A DNA stretch of 64,000 nucleotides from Rattus norvegicus (Eukaryota > Chordata > Mammalia > Rodentia > Muridae), in the NCBI RefSeq assembly GCF_036323735.1, contig NC_086026.1, forward strand, positions 52,454,039 to 52,518,038, given 5' to 3'. The notes beneath the pieces are model-generated. The model did no database searches. It was not told the DNA's origin and was given only the letters and a program-made list of their open reading frames with translations. Shown piece by piece: positions 47,086 to 59,255 of this stretch. Made by a program: the position numbers and the translations under genes. Every line of letters begins with the position of its first letter. Within the stretch, counting starts at the first letter, position 1.

Positions 47086-47458
47086 GAGTTCTCTTCCTCA
47101 GCTTCTCCACGATGAAGAGTCAATCCCACACTTCAGCCTCATTTCCTTGGTCTCCTGTGTCCCCCTCCCTCTGTGATTCTCCTGCTCCACTTTCACACGC
47201 AGCAGGCTCTGGCTCATACACCCTCTCACCCACGGCCTCACCGCTCTCCTCACGAAGGCCCTTCAGCCACACATCCCAGGCTCCCAGATCCCAGCTCCTA
47301 GCTTTCAGTGCTCTCAGGATGCCCCGCTGTGGTACACATTCTAGAAGCTTCCTGGGGCATCAGGCAGCTAGGTGCTTAGTCTCAGACTGCTGCTATCACT
47401 TTCCATTACAGAGCAGATGAAAACTGAGGGGACCCAGGGAGCAGAGCTGCCTTTCCAC

Positions 47459-47459
<1 letters not shown>

Positions 47460-47529
<70 letters not shown>

Positions 47530-47532
47530 CTA
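47460..47532 (+). repeat. TG dinucleotide repeat
   Basis: About 35 TG units with one TTTG interruption, the longest nearly pure TG run in the window. Confidence 0.95.
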
Positions 47533-48299
47533 CATGCATGTATGTGTGGCACAGCCCAGGCCAGAAGCCACTGGCCACTCGCTGCTCCAGGGCCTCCACA
47601 AGCAGCAGCTACCCCCACTCTGCTAGCCCCAGCCCCCTTGCTACTGGACAGTTGGGGCTCACAGTCTCTTGGGAATATGCTGTCATCTCAGTCTCCTCAT
47701 CACCAGACCGCGTGACTCTGGGGCCCAGGCCGGGCCAATCTAAATATTTATTCCTCCGCTCCTGGCTGGGACTGCTTCATGACTAGACAGGGCCCAGCTT
47801 CATTAGGGTGGGGCTGGGGACTGGGGAGTTAGAGCGTTCCCTAGCCAGGCTGTTCAGCGGTCAGGAGCCCCTCTGTAGCTCTGCCTTACTTTCCCAGGAG
47901 TAGGAGTAGATGCGCTCAACCCAGAGGCAGGATGCTACAGGAGACTTAATGCATCCCCCCACTGCATACACAGACCTCATCCAGGCCTGGACAGAGGCTT
48001 CTTGTTATAGGGTTAGTATGACTATTAGCCAGTACCAGTAGCCCTCACAGCCAGTCCCCAGACCTCCTAACAGCCCCTCGTGCTCTGTCAGCCAAATCCC
48101 AAAGGTCACCACCATCCCGACTGCCCCAGAAAAACAATGTGAGGCTTTATGTGGATCAACTGCTCCCCACAGTCTAGCTGACTCAGGGCTCCTGATACAG
48201 GGTGTCATACTTCCCTGGGGAGATGCAGTGGAGGGGCCAGGGGCCTGCTTGGTGGCTTGCATTGGAACTACACTTCTTATGGGTCCCTGGCTCTGCAAA

Positions 48300-48420
48300 G
48301 CCCTCCTCCATCACTCGGAAACGGAGTCTAGGCTCAGAGACACTAAATTACATGTTGCATCACACAGCTAGGAAATAGCAATCAATCAAGCAATCAATCA
48401 ATCAATTAAATTGAATAAAA
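48300..48420 (+). repeat. MIR fragment with ATCA repeat
   Basis: GTCTAGGCTCAGAGACACTA then CACACAGCTAGGAAATAG, a MIR tail, followed by AATC/ATCA units (48,378-48,408). Confidence 0.55.
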
Positions 48421-49284
48421 AATGCAGAGAATAACTGGACGTATTTGGGACCTATTTTCCAAGCTAGCCTGGTCTCTCACCCTCCAGGACCACCCCCGCA
48501 CTGCTGAGGAAGCCGGGGTCCCCTAACAGTTATGAGTCTGGGAGACAGGGCCCATACGAACTGCAAATAAGGAAGTGTTTGTAGATTCTTGTGCACCAGG
48601 GTTCTTCCGCACTCCTGCCACTCCACCGTGTGTTTCATCTTTTTGGAAGGAACTTACTCAGAGAGCTGGAGTCGCCCAGTTAGCCAGAATGTGGTACAAA
48701 GATCTCCAGGAGCTAATCCTGGGTTACCACCAGCCAGCCGTCATAGACCTCGTCACCAAGGTCGCTTTCAAGCTCAGTTTGTGCGTCTGCAGGATGAGGC
48801 AAATGTATTTCACGGTGCAGCAATGCAGATGACTGAGCCACGGGTGGTTTTGGAGGGACTTCTCAGTGCAAGAAGCCATATTATACCTATGTAGTCTGCA
48901 TCTTCAGGTTGGGTCCCCTGCCTGCCTGCCTGTGGAGTGTCTGTGAGCTTACAAATTCCATCCCCTTCTTCTCTTAGCAGTCTCTCCAGCAGGCTACACC
49001 ATTGGCTCCTGGTGGTGGTTTTCACCAAGAATCAGGATAGGACTCCATCTGGACATAGCATCTTGATCAGGGATAGGAGATGCTAGCCACAGGCCAGGGA
49101 GCACACTGAACCATAGGTCAGACTTTGCACCTCAACCCAAGGAGACTTCATCAGATATGGAGGAAGGTCTAGAATTGGACCCAAGAGCCCCCCCCACACA
49201 CACACACAGCCTGGTCTCCTTACTTCCTGTTAACTTCTGAGAAAACGCCCTGTGCTGCAGAAGTTTCCCTTCCTCAAAAGCACT

Positions 49285-49560
49285 CCTAGGGGGTTGGGTG
49301 ATGGTTCAGTTGGCAAATCGCCTGCTATGTATGAGGACCTGAGTTCAGATCCTCAATACCCATGTAAAGAACCGGGCACCGTTGCACACGCCTATAATGC
49401 TCATGTTGGGCAGAAAGAGAAGCAAGGGAGTTCCTAAAGTTACACTGGTCAGCTAGCCTTGCTGAATCCATAAGGTTCAGTGAGAGACTCTGGCTTAAAA
49501 CTAAGGTTGAAAGTGGTGGGGGAAGACGCCTGATGGCAGCCCTGGCCTCCAACACACGTG
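49285..49560 (+). repeat. B3 SINE
   Basis: Sense head with GAGGACCTGAGTTCAGATCC and a B3-type body. Confidence 0.75.
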
Positions 49561-49732
49561 TGCACACGTGAACATGTACCCATGCCCATGTACCCACCAA
49601 CATGTGCACATGTGCTCACATGTGTGCGCACACACAGGCATGCACACAGAGACACACACAGACATACACGTGCATACACACACGAACACACACTCAGGCA
49701 TACAAGCGCGTGCATGCGCATACATACACTTT
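49550..49732 (+). repeat. CA/CG-rich irregular repeat
   Basis: ACATG and CACA units in alternating purine-pyrimidine order, a potential Z-DNA former. Confidence 0.85.
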
Positions 49733-50529
49733 TATTGCCCTCTGCTCTCCAAGCCATTGCATATGTTCCACACCACAAACCATAGGAGGCTCTACACAGA
49801 CAGAGTAGGATTTAGGGCCTTCAAAGCGTCTCTTGTCCTACACCTGTATGATGTGACAGTCTCTTGGGACAGTGTCCACGTGAATACTGCAGGTCCTCAC
49901 TGGCTACATTCCACGGGAGCCCTGCCTTTGACCTCGGACAGGGAATCTGACGGTTTTTTTTGGATGGTTCCTTCCTCTGGCTTCCACTTACTACTGGTAC
50001 CCAGAACGGGGAAGCAAACTTCTAATCTCCCTGGATCCTTATCCCCTTGGAGTAACTCTAAGGTGAGCCATAGCTGAGCTATGTGGCTCTTGATGCTGGC
50101 ACCCCAGGGTCTCTTTCCTCTTCAATCCCCACCTCCCCATATTCCTATCCCCCCAATGTTGTCACACATGACTTTCTTCATATCTAACAATACCACCTTC
50201 CCCTTGCGGCCATTCCCAAACCAGGCAGCTTTCCTTGTGACTCATCCCTTCCCCTGCTTTTGGACATCCAGATAGGGGGACAGAGAGCTTTGTCAGAGAT
50301 ACAGTGTGGGGGAAGGAACTCAGAGGGGCTGTCAGATAAGCAGCCTGAGCAGGGATAGTAGCATGGCTGCTATCACTGTGTTCAGTTGCTGTATACAAGC
50401 AGGTCAGATTACATATGTAGGGCCTGGATGATAAACTGTGTAAAGAATGTTGCATACTATATTTATTTAGGAGTTAGAGTTCCTATTGATTTAGGCCCAG
50501 AGAATAATGGCTGCTTATAGTACATTGGG

Positions 50530-50612
50530 GGCTGGAGAGGGTAAGGTATGAGGCGCAGCAGCAGCAGCAGCGTGCATGAGGCCCTGGGTTCAAAACCTAA
50601 GCCAACACTGAC
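50530..50612 (+). repeat. ID-like SINE with GCA repeat
   Basis: GGCTGGAGAGGGTAAGG head and CCCTGGGTTCAAAACC B-box region; GCAGCAGCAGCAGCA in the middle. Confidence 0.5.
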
Positions 50613-50634
50613 ACATTAGAGTGTGTGGGGAGGG

Positions 50635-50925
50635 TGGATATCATGTAGCCCAGGCTGGTCCTAAACTCACTAATAGCTGAGGATAACCTTGAGCAACTCT
50701 TAGTCCTGCCTCTACTTCCCACGTGCTAGATTACAGACGTGCATGCTCAGTTTATGTGGGGTCAAGAAACCCAGGGTTTCCTGCATGATAGGCAAATACT
50801 ATATCCACTGAGCCCCATCCATACACTCCCCCTTTTAATGGATCTCCAGTAGCCCAGGCTGGCATTCAATTTCCTGCCCCTACCTTCACCTGACATTCCT
50901 TAAAGAACCTATTTGCCTGGCTCTC
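50635..50925 (-). repeat. Antisense B1/B4 SINE fragments
   Basis: 50,635-50,820 reads B1 then ID-like (B4), and 50,835-50,925 is a second B1 fragment with AGTAGCCCAGGCTGGCATTC. Confidence 0.6.
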
Positions 50926-52359
50926 CTGTTCAGATGTCTGATTTAGTGAGGAAGAGTTCAACTGGTGTTAGAAACCTGCAAACTCCCCAGGTGACTCTTC
51001 AAAGTCACTGAGCTGTGCCATGCAAGCATTCTTTGAGTTAGAGCTCAGGGACCTGGTGAGTATTAGCCCGAGGAAGAGCTCCAGGTGACACAGGACAACC
51101 AGGTGACATAGGACATTCCATGCTGCTCATGGGATCTGCCAGCCAGGTCCAGATTCTAGCGTCCCACAGATGACTGCTTTACCAGCCTCGGGCCAGGATG
51201 CAGGCAAGGTAGGGAAGAGTCAGTCCTGGATACTTATCTGGAAAGAAGGCAGGGCTGGGAAGGGGTTGTGTAAAGGTCAAGACCACTCCTGCTCAAGGGT
51301 GACACTGAAACCCTAGGTTTGCTCAGTCCAAGATTGACTGCTGTCCTAAAAGGGTGGCTAGCCATTGATTCGGCAGCTTCCAGAAGGTGGTTGTTAGTGG
51401 AGGCTGGCACCTACCATCCTATCTCTCGAGACTGTGAGTCAGGTAAGAGGTCTAGCTAGGCTAGACTTGTGTAACAATTTCTTTGGGATATTGAAACATT
51501 CTATCCTGCAGGGAAGTTCCTGATGCAGGAAGTTAGGCAACTCAACAGAGTTTCCGGAAGTCCCTGAAACTGACCTGATTCACTAGGCCCCTCTTTTCTG
51601 AGTAAATAATAAAAGTAAATAATAAAAGCTTCGTTTCAAAGAAGATGCTCAGACCAGCCTCGTTATGGGAAAGACAAATGGCCTGAAAGAAGTTTAGAAC
51701 AATTGAGGCACCTTGAAAGGACACTCTCCAATCTGCTGAGCTGCCTTCAGGCTTCGAGGATGCTTTTGTGAGTGGTCACCGAGCCTGCAGCGGGCCTTGG
51801 TGATGCATCTGCCTTGAGTCATTTCTGCTCCTGTAACTAACTCCTCATCCATATGCCTGTAGGTAACCCCAAGAAAACTCAACTGGTTTGCCAAGCTGGA
51901 CTTTGGTGGTATTGGTATGCTCATCTGTTCTAGGCTCCCTATTTGGGGCGAATAGACCTGTGTATAGCATCTCCCCAGGAAAAGTTTTTGGTCACACTAC
52001 ATAGTGAGATTGTATAAAAAAAATTAAAGATAAAACAAAAGTTTCAGACTAACTTGGACCACACAGGAGGTTCAAGGTCAAGGTCAGTCTGGGCTTTATT
52101 TGAAAACCTTGCCTCCAAGTCAGGAAAAAGACAAGAGGCAAAGAGAGACTCTAGTCTTCCCTAGGCTCCACGTGGACTTTCTTTGTGATCTCTTGCTTAC
52201 CCTTCAACCTCTTTAATCCAAACTGACCAGGGAGGAGGCTGGCTGAGAAGTGGGGTGAGCCAGCCTCTGAGCTAGCTAGGGGCTTCTTCGTTTCCTGAGG
52301 AGCAGAGAGGGCATACCTATATGATTTGCTCTATGTCTGGCTCTGCCCAAGGCCTCAGG

Positions 52360-52452
52360 CCAGGTGGCAATGTTAACCCATTTTACAGAAGAAGAAATGA
52401 AGGCCCAGAGAGATCAAACAGCTGGACAGAGGTTGGCCTCCTTGACCAGCTC
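52360..52452 (+). repeat. MIR fragment
   Basis: CCCATTTTACAGAAGAAGAA then AGAGAGATCAAACAGC. Confidence 0.65.
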
Positions 52453-53884
52453 ACAGGTGATTAGGCAGACTTGCCTCATTCAGTCTGTACTGTGTCTCCC
52501 AATGGTGATCAGATTGCAAGCATTGATATTCCCGAGAAGATTCAGGATTTTTTTTTCCCCTAAAACATCTCCCTAATGGGGGTGGTGCACAAAAACACAA
52601 CTTCTGGGCTGTTTTCTACAAGAAAAATCATTAATTACTTCTAGACAGAACGAACCAAGGTTTTGAGGGTAGAGCCCTTGAGAAGTGAGCAAGACAGGCA
52701 GCCTGTGGGAAGGACAGGCACAGAGTGGCTCTGGCCAGTAGAGGTGACATGCTGGCGTAGACTAAACACTGTCCTCCCTAGTCTCTGTGTACCCCACTCC
52801 ACCCTAGCCGGGGCCAAAGACGTCCTCTGACAGCTGGTTTTCTAATTTCTGTGCCTTCTCCTCTTCCTCTACACCCCCTGCCCTCCGTGAAATTGAAGAT
52901 GCCAGGGGCAGGTGGGAAATGCCAGCTCTGGGTCAGAGGTTAACCTGCAAAGCAGACTTTGGAAAACAGGGTGAAGGTTTGAGCTACCATGGGGATTAAA
53001 GGGAGCACTTGAATGTTCCCTGCATCTGAGCAGCAAGATGTCCCCACACCCCATGTCCAATCCCCAGTCTCCCAGCTCCGGGGCAGGCCACCAGCCCATC
53101 ACAGCCGCTGGTGCTTCCTTTCCTGGTGGCCTTTCAGAGCAGAGCAATCACAACCTTTTGTAGCCAGAGGCTAGAAAAGCTCTACTCCACTCCTAGCCTT
53201 CCATGCCCCACCCAGCTTGGCTGTCTGACTTCTGGCCCAGGGACAGATACAAGGCTCCAGGATGGTCACAGCACATGGCCACCCGGGCATGTGGGTGGGA
53301 AACTAACGGCCCATTCTGTGGCTGGCTTTTAGGTCAGAGGCTTAGAGGGGAGATTAGATATCCACTCCCGATTGATTCTGCCTGGAACACCACAGACACA
53401 AAATGTTCCTAAAGTTCAGCTGGGCAAGCAGGGGACATGCTGGGCGACCAGCTCCCCTTTCTCCACACACTGGTTCACTAGTTCTGTTTGCATCTAAGAA
53501 CCCAGCTTGGGCCTGTGTGACAAGCATTGGCTACCATTCTGCTAAGTCCTCTGTCAGGACTCCCTGGGCCTGGGCTAGAACATCAGTACAGACTCATCTC
53601 TACCCCACCCAACCCTGGATCTCACCCGTACCTCTGATGCCTATGGCAACCTCACAGGATCCCTAGTTGGCAGCCCAAACTCTGCCGCCCCCCCCCCCAA
53701 GGTCTCCAAATATTTCCAGTTTTGGAATGGAGCGGAGGGGAGAGGAGGGAAGCAAGGGAGGGGTAGCAATTTGGTCCTGGATATTCCTCACTTCTGTTCT
53801 TCCCCCAAAGACAGAGGGATGCAAGGCCTCCTTTTGGGGGGGGGGGGAAGAGCTGAGGGTGGATGAGTAGAAGACTCTCCTCCC

Positions 53885-53975
53885 CCCAACCATGAGATAA
53901 GGTCTCACTCTGTAGCCTGGGATAGTCTTGAATTTGTATTCCTCCTGTCTTAGGCTCCTGGGATGACAGGGGTGG
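53885..53975 (-). repeat. B1 SINE fragment
   Basis: Antisense GGTCTCACTCTGTAGCCTGG core. Confidence 0.65.
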
Positions 53976-54644
53976 TATTCACCTTCATTTCGTCCAGATT
54001 TTTCGATTGTTGGGTCACTGTCTGTCACTCACACACTGGAGCTCCATTTCCTGATAACTCTAGCATCCCTTCTCTCTTTCCATACCACCACACCACACCC
54101 ACAGAGACAGAGAGAGATAGACGGGAGGGGGGGCAGCAAAATTGTGAACTTCACCAGCCCCTGTCAGGCATGGGCTGAAACAAGGACAATCCTTTCCCCA
54201 TTCCCTCCCTTCCCCTCCCCCAACTCTTCCTAGGCCCTCTAGCTGCAAGCATTTCAGCTCTTCAGGTCACAGAGGAGAGAACTGCTACTAGACTTGGGAG
54301 GGACCCAGGGCAGACAGCTCTGCAGGGAAAGCGATCCCGGAATGGTGCTCAAGGCTGGAGGTCTTGAAACCAGTTCCTTGCCAAATGCAGCCGAGGAAAG
54401 GAAACTAACTCCACACCGCACAGCCACAGGGAGAGCCAAGGTTCTCATGCCACCTGTGGATTTCCCCCTTTAGTCACAGAGGCTGTGGCAAGAAGGGAGG
54501 CCTTGTTAACAAGTACTTTTGTCGGTGTGTCAGTTGGGCACAGAAACTGATCAGTGCGTGAGAAGGGCCTTGGTTACTCAGAACCAAGCAACAAAAAGCT
54601 AGAGGAGCTCACTGACGAGAATAAAGACCTAGATCTGGGTGCTA

Positions 54645-54702
54645 GAGAGTGGGCAGCGAGTTAGAAAGGTGACCTTGGGCAAGTCACGTCCTCCTTTCAG
54701 CA
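54645..54702 (-). repeat. MIR fragment next to Oaf exon 1
   Basis: GTGACCTTGGGCAAGTCACG is the antisense MIR core. Confidence 0.6.
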
Positions 54703-54759
54703 CTGCATTTCTCTTTTGCTCGCTTGAGGGTGCCTGGGACGCCCGACTGCTAAGATCGC

Positions 54760-55620
54760 AAGCCTCCCGCCCGGCCCCCTGTGGTGGGTGGGACGGGACC
54801 GGTGGTGGTACCTCACCTTCTTGAAATCCGCGATGAAGGAGATGAGAGTGCCGTCCGGTTTGCGCAGATCAAGGCTGATGCTGTCGGCGTCGCTGTCCGC
54901 TTGCAGACTCTCCTCAGTCACCTGGCCGTCGGGCAGCCTCACACGAACCCGCAGCTCGGCCGGAGCGCCGCTACTCGCGCCCACGCCGTGCGGCGCCCCA
55001 AGCAGCAGCGGCGACAGCAGCAGCAGCAGCAGCGGCAGCGCGGGGCGCGCCGAGGGGACGTCGCGGCGGCCAGGGGGCCGCATCCCCGGGGCCCCCGGCG
55101 CGCCGCGTGGGGGAGGGGAGACGCGCCTACAAAGTTTGCCCGAAGTTGGGGGTCCGGTTCGGGGATTCCCGGCAGTCCCCACCTCGAGAGGAGAGACTCA
55201 ATCCGGAGGTTCCCCCACGACGTGCTGCGAATTCACGTGGGTCGCGCACAGCCACGCACCCGGAGTCCCGGACGGCGCCCCCTGTGCGTGTCCCCCAGCC
55301 GCCCCGATTCCTGAGCTCCGGACTCCGTTCAGCACTTTTCATTCAATCCCACCCCCCGTCACTTCCTTCAGAAAACAGAAACCACCAGGACCTGCCTTAA
55401 AGAGACCGCGCACCTCTTGGCCCTTAAAGGGACCGCAGTGGCCCAGAGAGGGGCGGGGATTGGGGACTGCGGCTCAGCCGCTTTGTGGCCTAGGCTGGCT
55501 TTCTCTGGATCCCTCCCTCCCGCCGCACCGGGTCACCGGCCGGGCCTTGTCCAGAGTTTGTGCTCCCGGCAAATCCCTTCCTCCAATTAAGGGCGGGACG
55601 GGTGACTCTTCCCCCCCGCC
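54760..55620 (-). promoter_or_regulatory. Oaf: Oaf CpG island promoter
   Basis: A dense CpG block covers Oaf coding exon 1 and about 0.5 kb upstream. A GC box (GGGGCGGGG, 55,450-55,458) abuts a CCAAT box on the minus strand (55,459-55,463), roughly 370 bases above the ATG. A further GC-rich element lies near 55,590. No TATA box is seen, which is typical of CpG island promoters with dispersed starts. Confidence 0.75.
54817..55083 (-). CDS. Oaf: Oaf coding exon 1 (signal peptide and first conserved block, residues 1-89)
   Basis: OAF is the vertebrate homologue of Drosophila 'out at first', a small secreted protein whose biochemical role is poorly defined. This exon begins at ATG 55,081-55,083 (residues MRPPGRRDVPS, as in murine OAF). 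It encodes a basic start, a leucine-rich hydrophobic core (about residues 16-30) forming a signal peptide, and then the conserved ELRVRVRLPDGQVTEESL block, ending DFKK at a GTGAGG donor. The frame is open upstream to a GTG at 55,182 but no ATG occurs there, so the chosen start stands. The exon sits in a CpG island. With exons 2-4 it gives 282 residues. A plus-strand open frame over the same bases (54,788-55,666) is an antisense artefact of high GC content. Confidence 0.96.
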
Positions 55621-56709
55621 CCCCACACCCCTTCTGGCTTGTTCTGGTGCCACGTGGATGAAATAATCGGGCTTGGATTTTCAGAGGTTTTGCTTAGTCT
55701 TTTAGTTTCTCTGACACAGCGAATTTCTCAAATGCGGCTGGAAAAAAAAAATCAAGCCTCACCTAGCATTCTGGTCTTTTTCTAGGTTGGGGAGTACAAT
55801 TAGGGTTTAAGGGCCCTCTGTGCATCCATCAGGTGTGAGCTGTTTTTGTAAATGAGGCGGCCAATCTGGATGTCACCATCAAGGAGCCTAACACTGTGAG
55901 CCGTTATTCAGTTTTCTCTCCTGTGTTCAGTCAGCCTTTCCCCAGTCCAGCCCACCTCTCAGGGCCCCTGCTCTTTCCGGGAGGGGAAACACCAGATTCC
56001 AGGCCACTGTGGGCATCCAGATAGGAATGAGCACTCTACTTCAACGATCGCTTTGATGTTCATTAAGAAATGGCTTCCAGGATCCTTAAGCCTGTAGGTT
56101 CAGACTTTCTGGAAGAGGACAGGGAGCCCTGGCAACAAGGTCCAGAGCGATGGTTGATGATCCAGAGGTTGGGAGACACTTGGTACTTGACAGCATCTTT
56201 CTTGGGGAACCACCTGGCCCCTGAGGACCTTTTCTTCACCCGGGGGCGTTGGGGCAGGCTGGCAGACAATAACCAGACTGTTTCCTTGGGGTCTTAGAGC
56301 TTGAACTGGCAGCACTGAGTTGCCTGGGGTCTCAGAGCTGGCTTCTTGCCTGATAGAATGCTAGATCTCAAAGAGGCCTTCAAGCTGGGACTGCCCCCAT
56401 GAGTCAGTTCCACAGTCATTAGGGGCCTCACCCACATTTCCTAACTTCCTCTGTTGAGTCCTGTCCCATTCATCATTAGTTTTGTCCTTGAAGGTATTCC
56501 CAGGCCCTAGACCCTCCCCCTAGTCCAAAGATCCTCCCATGCCCACTCCCACCCCCTATCCCCCAGGTCCCCAATGAGAACCAAGAAGTGGGCAGAGTCT
56601 TTCTTTCTCCGTTCAGACTTTGTGCCTTGGAAACACAAATGAAGACGGTTTCTATATACCTGTATCTTCCCTGTGAAAAGTCCTCCATTTCAGCTGGATC
56701 AGACCTAGT

Positions 56710-56878
56710 CTTTCTTTTTGTTTGTTTGTTAGTTTGTTTGTTTGTTGTTTTGTTTTTCAAGATAGGGTTTCTCTGTGTAGCCCTGGCAGGACTCCTCAAA
56801 CTGACTGGCCACAGAGATCTATCTGCCTCGGCCTCCCGAGTGCTGGGATTAAAGGTGTGTGACTCCACTGTCCAGCCT
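56710..56878 (-). repeat. B1 SINE
   Basis: Well preserved antisense B1 with TTTG-rich tail and GAGTGCTGGGATTAAAGGTG. Confidence 0.92.
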
Positions 56879-57067
56879 GCTCTGTCTTTTAAAACGACAG
56901 GGAACAAGGAACCTTTTCTATGAGCCACAACCATGGCCCTAGTCTTTCTGGTGACTGCACCAGGTCTTCAAGATTGGGGAAAAAAAACTCACAGGTTTCC
57001 CAGCAAGAATTTCAGAGTCACCTGCCAATCTGCGTATGCCCTGTTCTCAGCCTCCTATACCATTCAT

Positions 57068-57130
57068 TGTAGGGGTTTTGTTTTGTTTTTGAGATAAGGT
57101 CTCACTGTGTATGTAGCCCAGGCTATAGTA
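57068..57130 (-). repeat. B1 SINE fragment
   Basis: Antisense GATAAGGTCTCACTGTGTAT start only; interrupted by or abutting a MIR. Confidence 0.55.
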
Positions 57131-57131
57131 T

Positions 57132-57350
57132 CAGGTCCAGGTCCTGTGTTAAGCATTTTATACATATCATCTTATTTAATTTCAGGATATCCTTCCTAAG
57201 CAATTCTCTTCTTAGCCTCTTTTTATTGGCTAGAAGCCCAGATTTAGAGAGGTACTATACCTCGAGTCACACAGGTAGTCCAGCCAGCAGCGACTGAAGC
57301 AAGGCTACCTGACCACAAAGCGCTTGCTTTTAACCACAGTAGCACCTGCC
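57132..57350 (+). repeat. MIR element
   Basis: GTGTTAAGCATTTTATACAT, then AGAGGTACTATACCTCGAGT CACACAGG. Confidence 0.75.
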
Positions 57351-57799
57351 TGTCTGAAACCTTCACTTTCTTCCAGTCCTGAAAGAGCACACACCCCCAT
57401 GCTATCTTTTCCTGTTATCTAACGGTTCATGTGGGCAAGATGCTGTCAGTTTAAACAAGCCAGCCCCAAGCTGGGAACTGCCTGCCTTCCACACGTCACC
57501 CAAGTACAGAGATATCCATTCATCTTGGACTCAAAAGTCCTAGAAGGAGAAGTTCTCAGAACCCTAATTACCATGACGACAACCAAACAGTCCTCGTGTG
57601 AGGGAGTCCTTTATGTCTTGTCTTTATGTGCCACCCAATGCTCAGATTTCTGTCTTCTCAGCACTAGCCTGAGGGAAAGCAAGTTCTGGGTCCCCAACAG
57701 TGGCTCTGAAAGGGCATCCGGACCTCAGTGCCATCGTGAGCTGTGTGATGCCCCGAGTCTCTTTCTTCAGCTGGGAAGTGGGTACATACACGCTTAGCT

Positions 57800-57976
57800 C
57801 ATTTAAAGATTTGCTTTTCTTATTTTTAATTATGTCTACATGTGTGGGTGTGTGCATGCGATGTGAATGCCCTTGTGGAGACAAGGGCACTGATCTCCTT
57901 ATAGCTGAAGTTACAGGGACTTGTGAACCCTCTGACATAAAAGCTCTTAACCACTGAGCCATCTCTCCAGCCCCCC
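57800..57976 (-). repeat. B2/B3 SINE
   Basis: Antisense element ending ACTGAGCCATCTCTCCAGCC. Confidence 0.85.
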
Positions 57977-59087
57977 TCTAGGGTTGTTTTAAGAATTAAA
58001 TGAAATGTCTACTAAAACAGCTCGCAACATGTGATTGGTACAGGTTCACGGAAGGGAAGTTATTATAATTTATGATCAACGCATCAAATGCTAAATCTAA
58101 CTACACACAACTTCCTGCCTTATAACCGTACAAATACATCAGCGCTCAGCAGATGTTTTTGTCTGCAGCTGGATCGAGTCTTTTCGGCTGTAATTGCCTG
58201 TAAACCCTGAAAGCAGACCCGGACAGCAAAACTCCACGAAACAAGGCTCTTTGCTTGTTGGTCTGAGTGGGTCTTTACCTAGTCTGTCAAGAAGAAGTTT
58301 CACCAGGCTTTCTCTGTCTGCGATCGCTGGTAAACAAGTGTCCACAGGACAGAAGAAAGAGAAAAGCAGCCAATGATCTGTGTGGAGAGAGAGACAAGCT
58401 GGCAAGGCAGCTTGCCCATGGGCAGGAGACGGGGAAGGACATTTCTCCTTGCTGTTTCTCCACAGTGGCTGTGGAGTTTAGGTTGCATTACAACCCTGTT
58501 CCTGGGCCCTTGCAGACAGGGCAAGCCGTTGAGCCTTGAGTCTGAGGGAGAATCCGGAATGGAGTGGGTCAGTTTATTCTCTGTCTCAAGACTGCCTAAA
58601 AAGAAAGTTCCAAGGACCTCGCTGCCTCAGCCAAAGCACAAATTAGGTTTATGGGATCGCCGGATTATACCTCTGTCTGTCCACTATGGGTGTGGTGGGA
58701 AACGGGCTGGAGCAACAGCAGCCATTGCAGAGAGAGGAAAACAGAAATGACTGGGTGTCAAGGACAGCCATTCATCCTCGGGTGGGAAACCAGACACAGG
58801 GGAGCCAGGCTGATTCAATGACTTTCAGGCCTGAGTGATCTGAGCCACAGAGAAAGTCAGCTCTCTCAGCTCTTAGACGGAAGCCTGAGGACTCCTGAAG
58901 TTCCAGCCTCCCCTGCAAGCTAGTTTCCGAGGGGTAGGGGCGTGTACTCCTTCCCTCGGGGCAGGCGAGTAGTGCACAGGCAAGCTAGGCCCCTGTGCTG
59001 TGAAGTAGTAGAAACAGGTGATGGGACTCAGTACAGCGGCTCCTTAGCTCAAGTTGGAAGCAGAGCCATCTAAAAAATATTACAGTG

Positions 59088-59209
59088 GGTAGGTGAGATG
59101 GCTTGTGGGTAAAGGCACTTGTTGCTAAGCCTGAGTTCTGTCTTGGCCCTTACAAGGAGAGAATAAATTCCTGTAAGCTGTTCTCTGACCTCTACATAAA
59201 CAGTGTGGG

Positions 59210-59255
<46 letters not shown>
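59088..59255 (+). repeat. B3 SINE with CA tail
   Basis: Head GTGGGTAGGTGAGATGGCTT, end CTCTGACCTCTACATAAACA, and a CA run at 59,213-59,252. Confidence 0.8.

Larger units (their letters stand above)
40547..54816 (-). other. Oaf: Oaf intron 1 (14.3 kb)
   Basis: The intron is bounded by GTGAGG and TTGCAG. Its content is single-copy DNA plus a handful of SINEs, ancient MIR fragments and several large CA/GT microsatellites listed separately. The repeat-poor stretches are 40,860-41,920, 45,050-46,400, 47,535-48,300, 51,000-52,350 and 52,460-53,880, and none holds a supportable exon. A long first intron in a secreted-protein gene is a common home for enhancers, but I see no specific one. Confidence 0.85.

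Noticed and set aside
55084..55182. N-terminal extension of OAF upstream of ATG 55,083
   Set aside because: The frame is open but its only initiator is GTG, and the ATG gives the start I recall for murine OAF with a proper signal peptide.
54788..55666. Long plus-strand open frame (292 codons) over the Oaf promoter
   Set aside because: It is antisense to Oaf exon 1 in a GC-rich CpG island where stop codons are rare; there is no recognisable domain or splice context.
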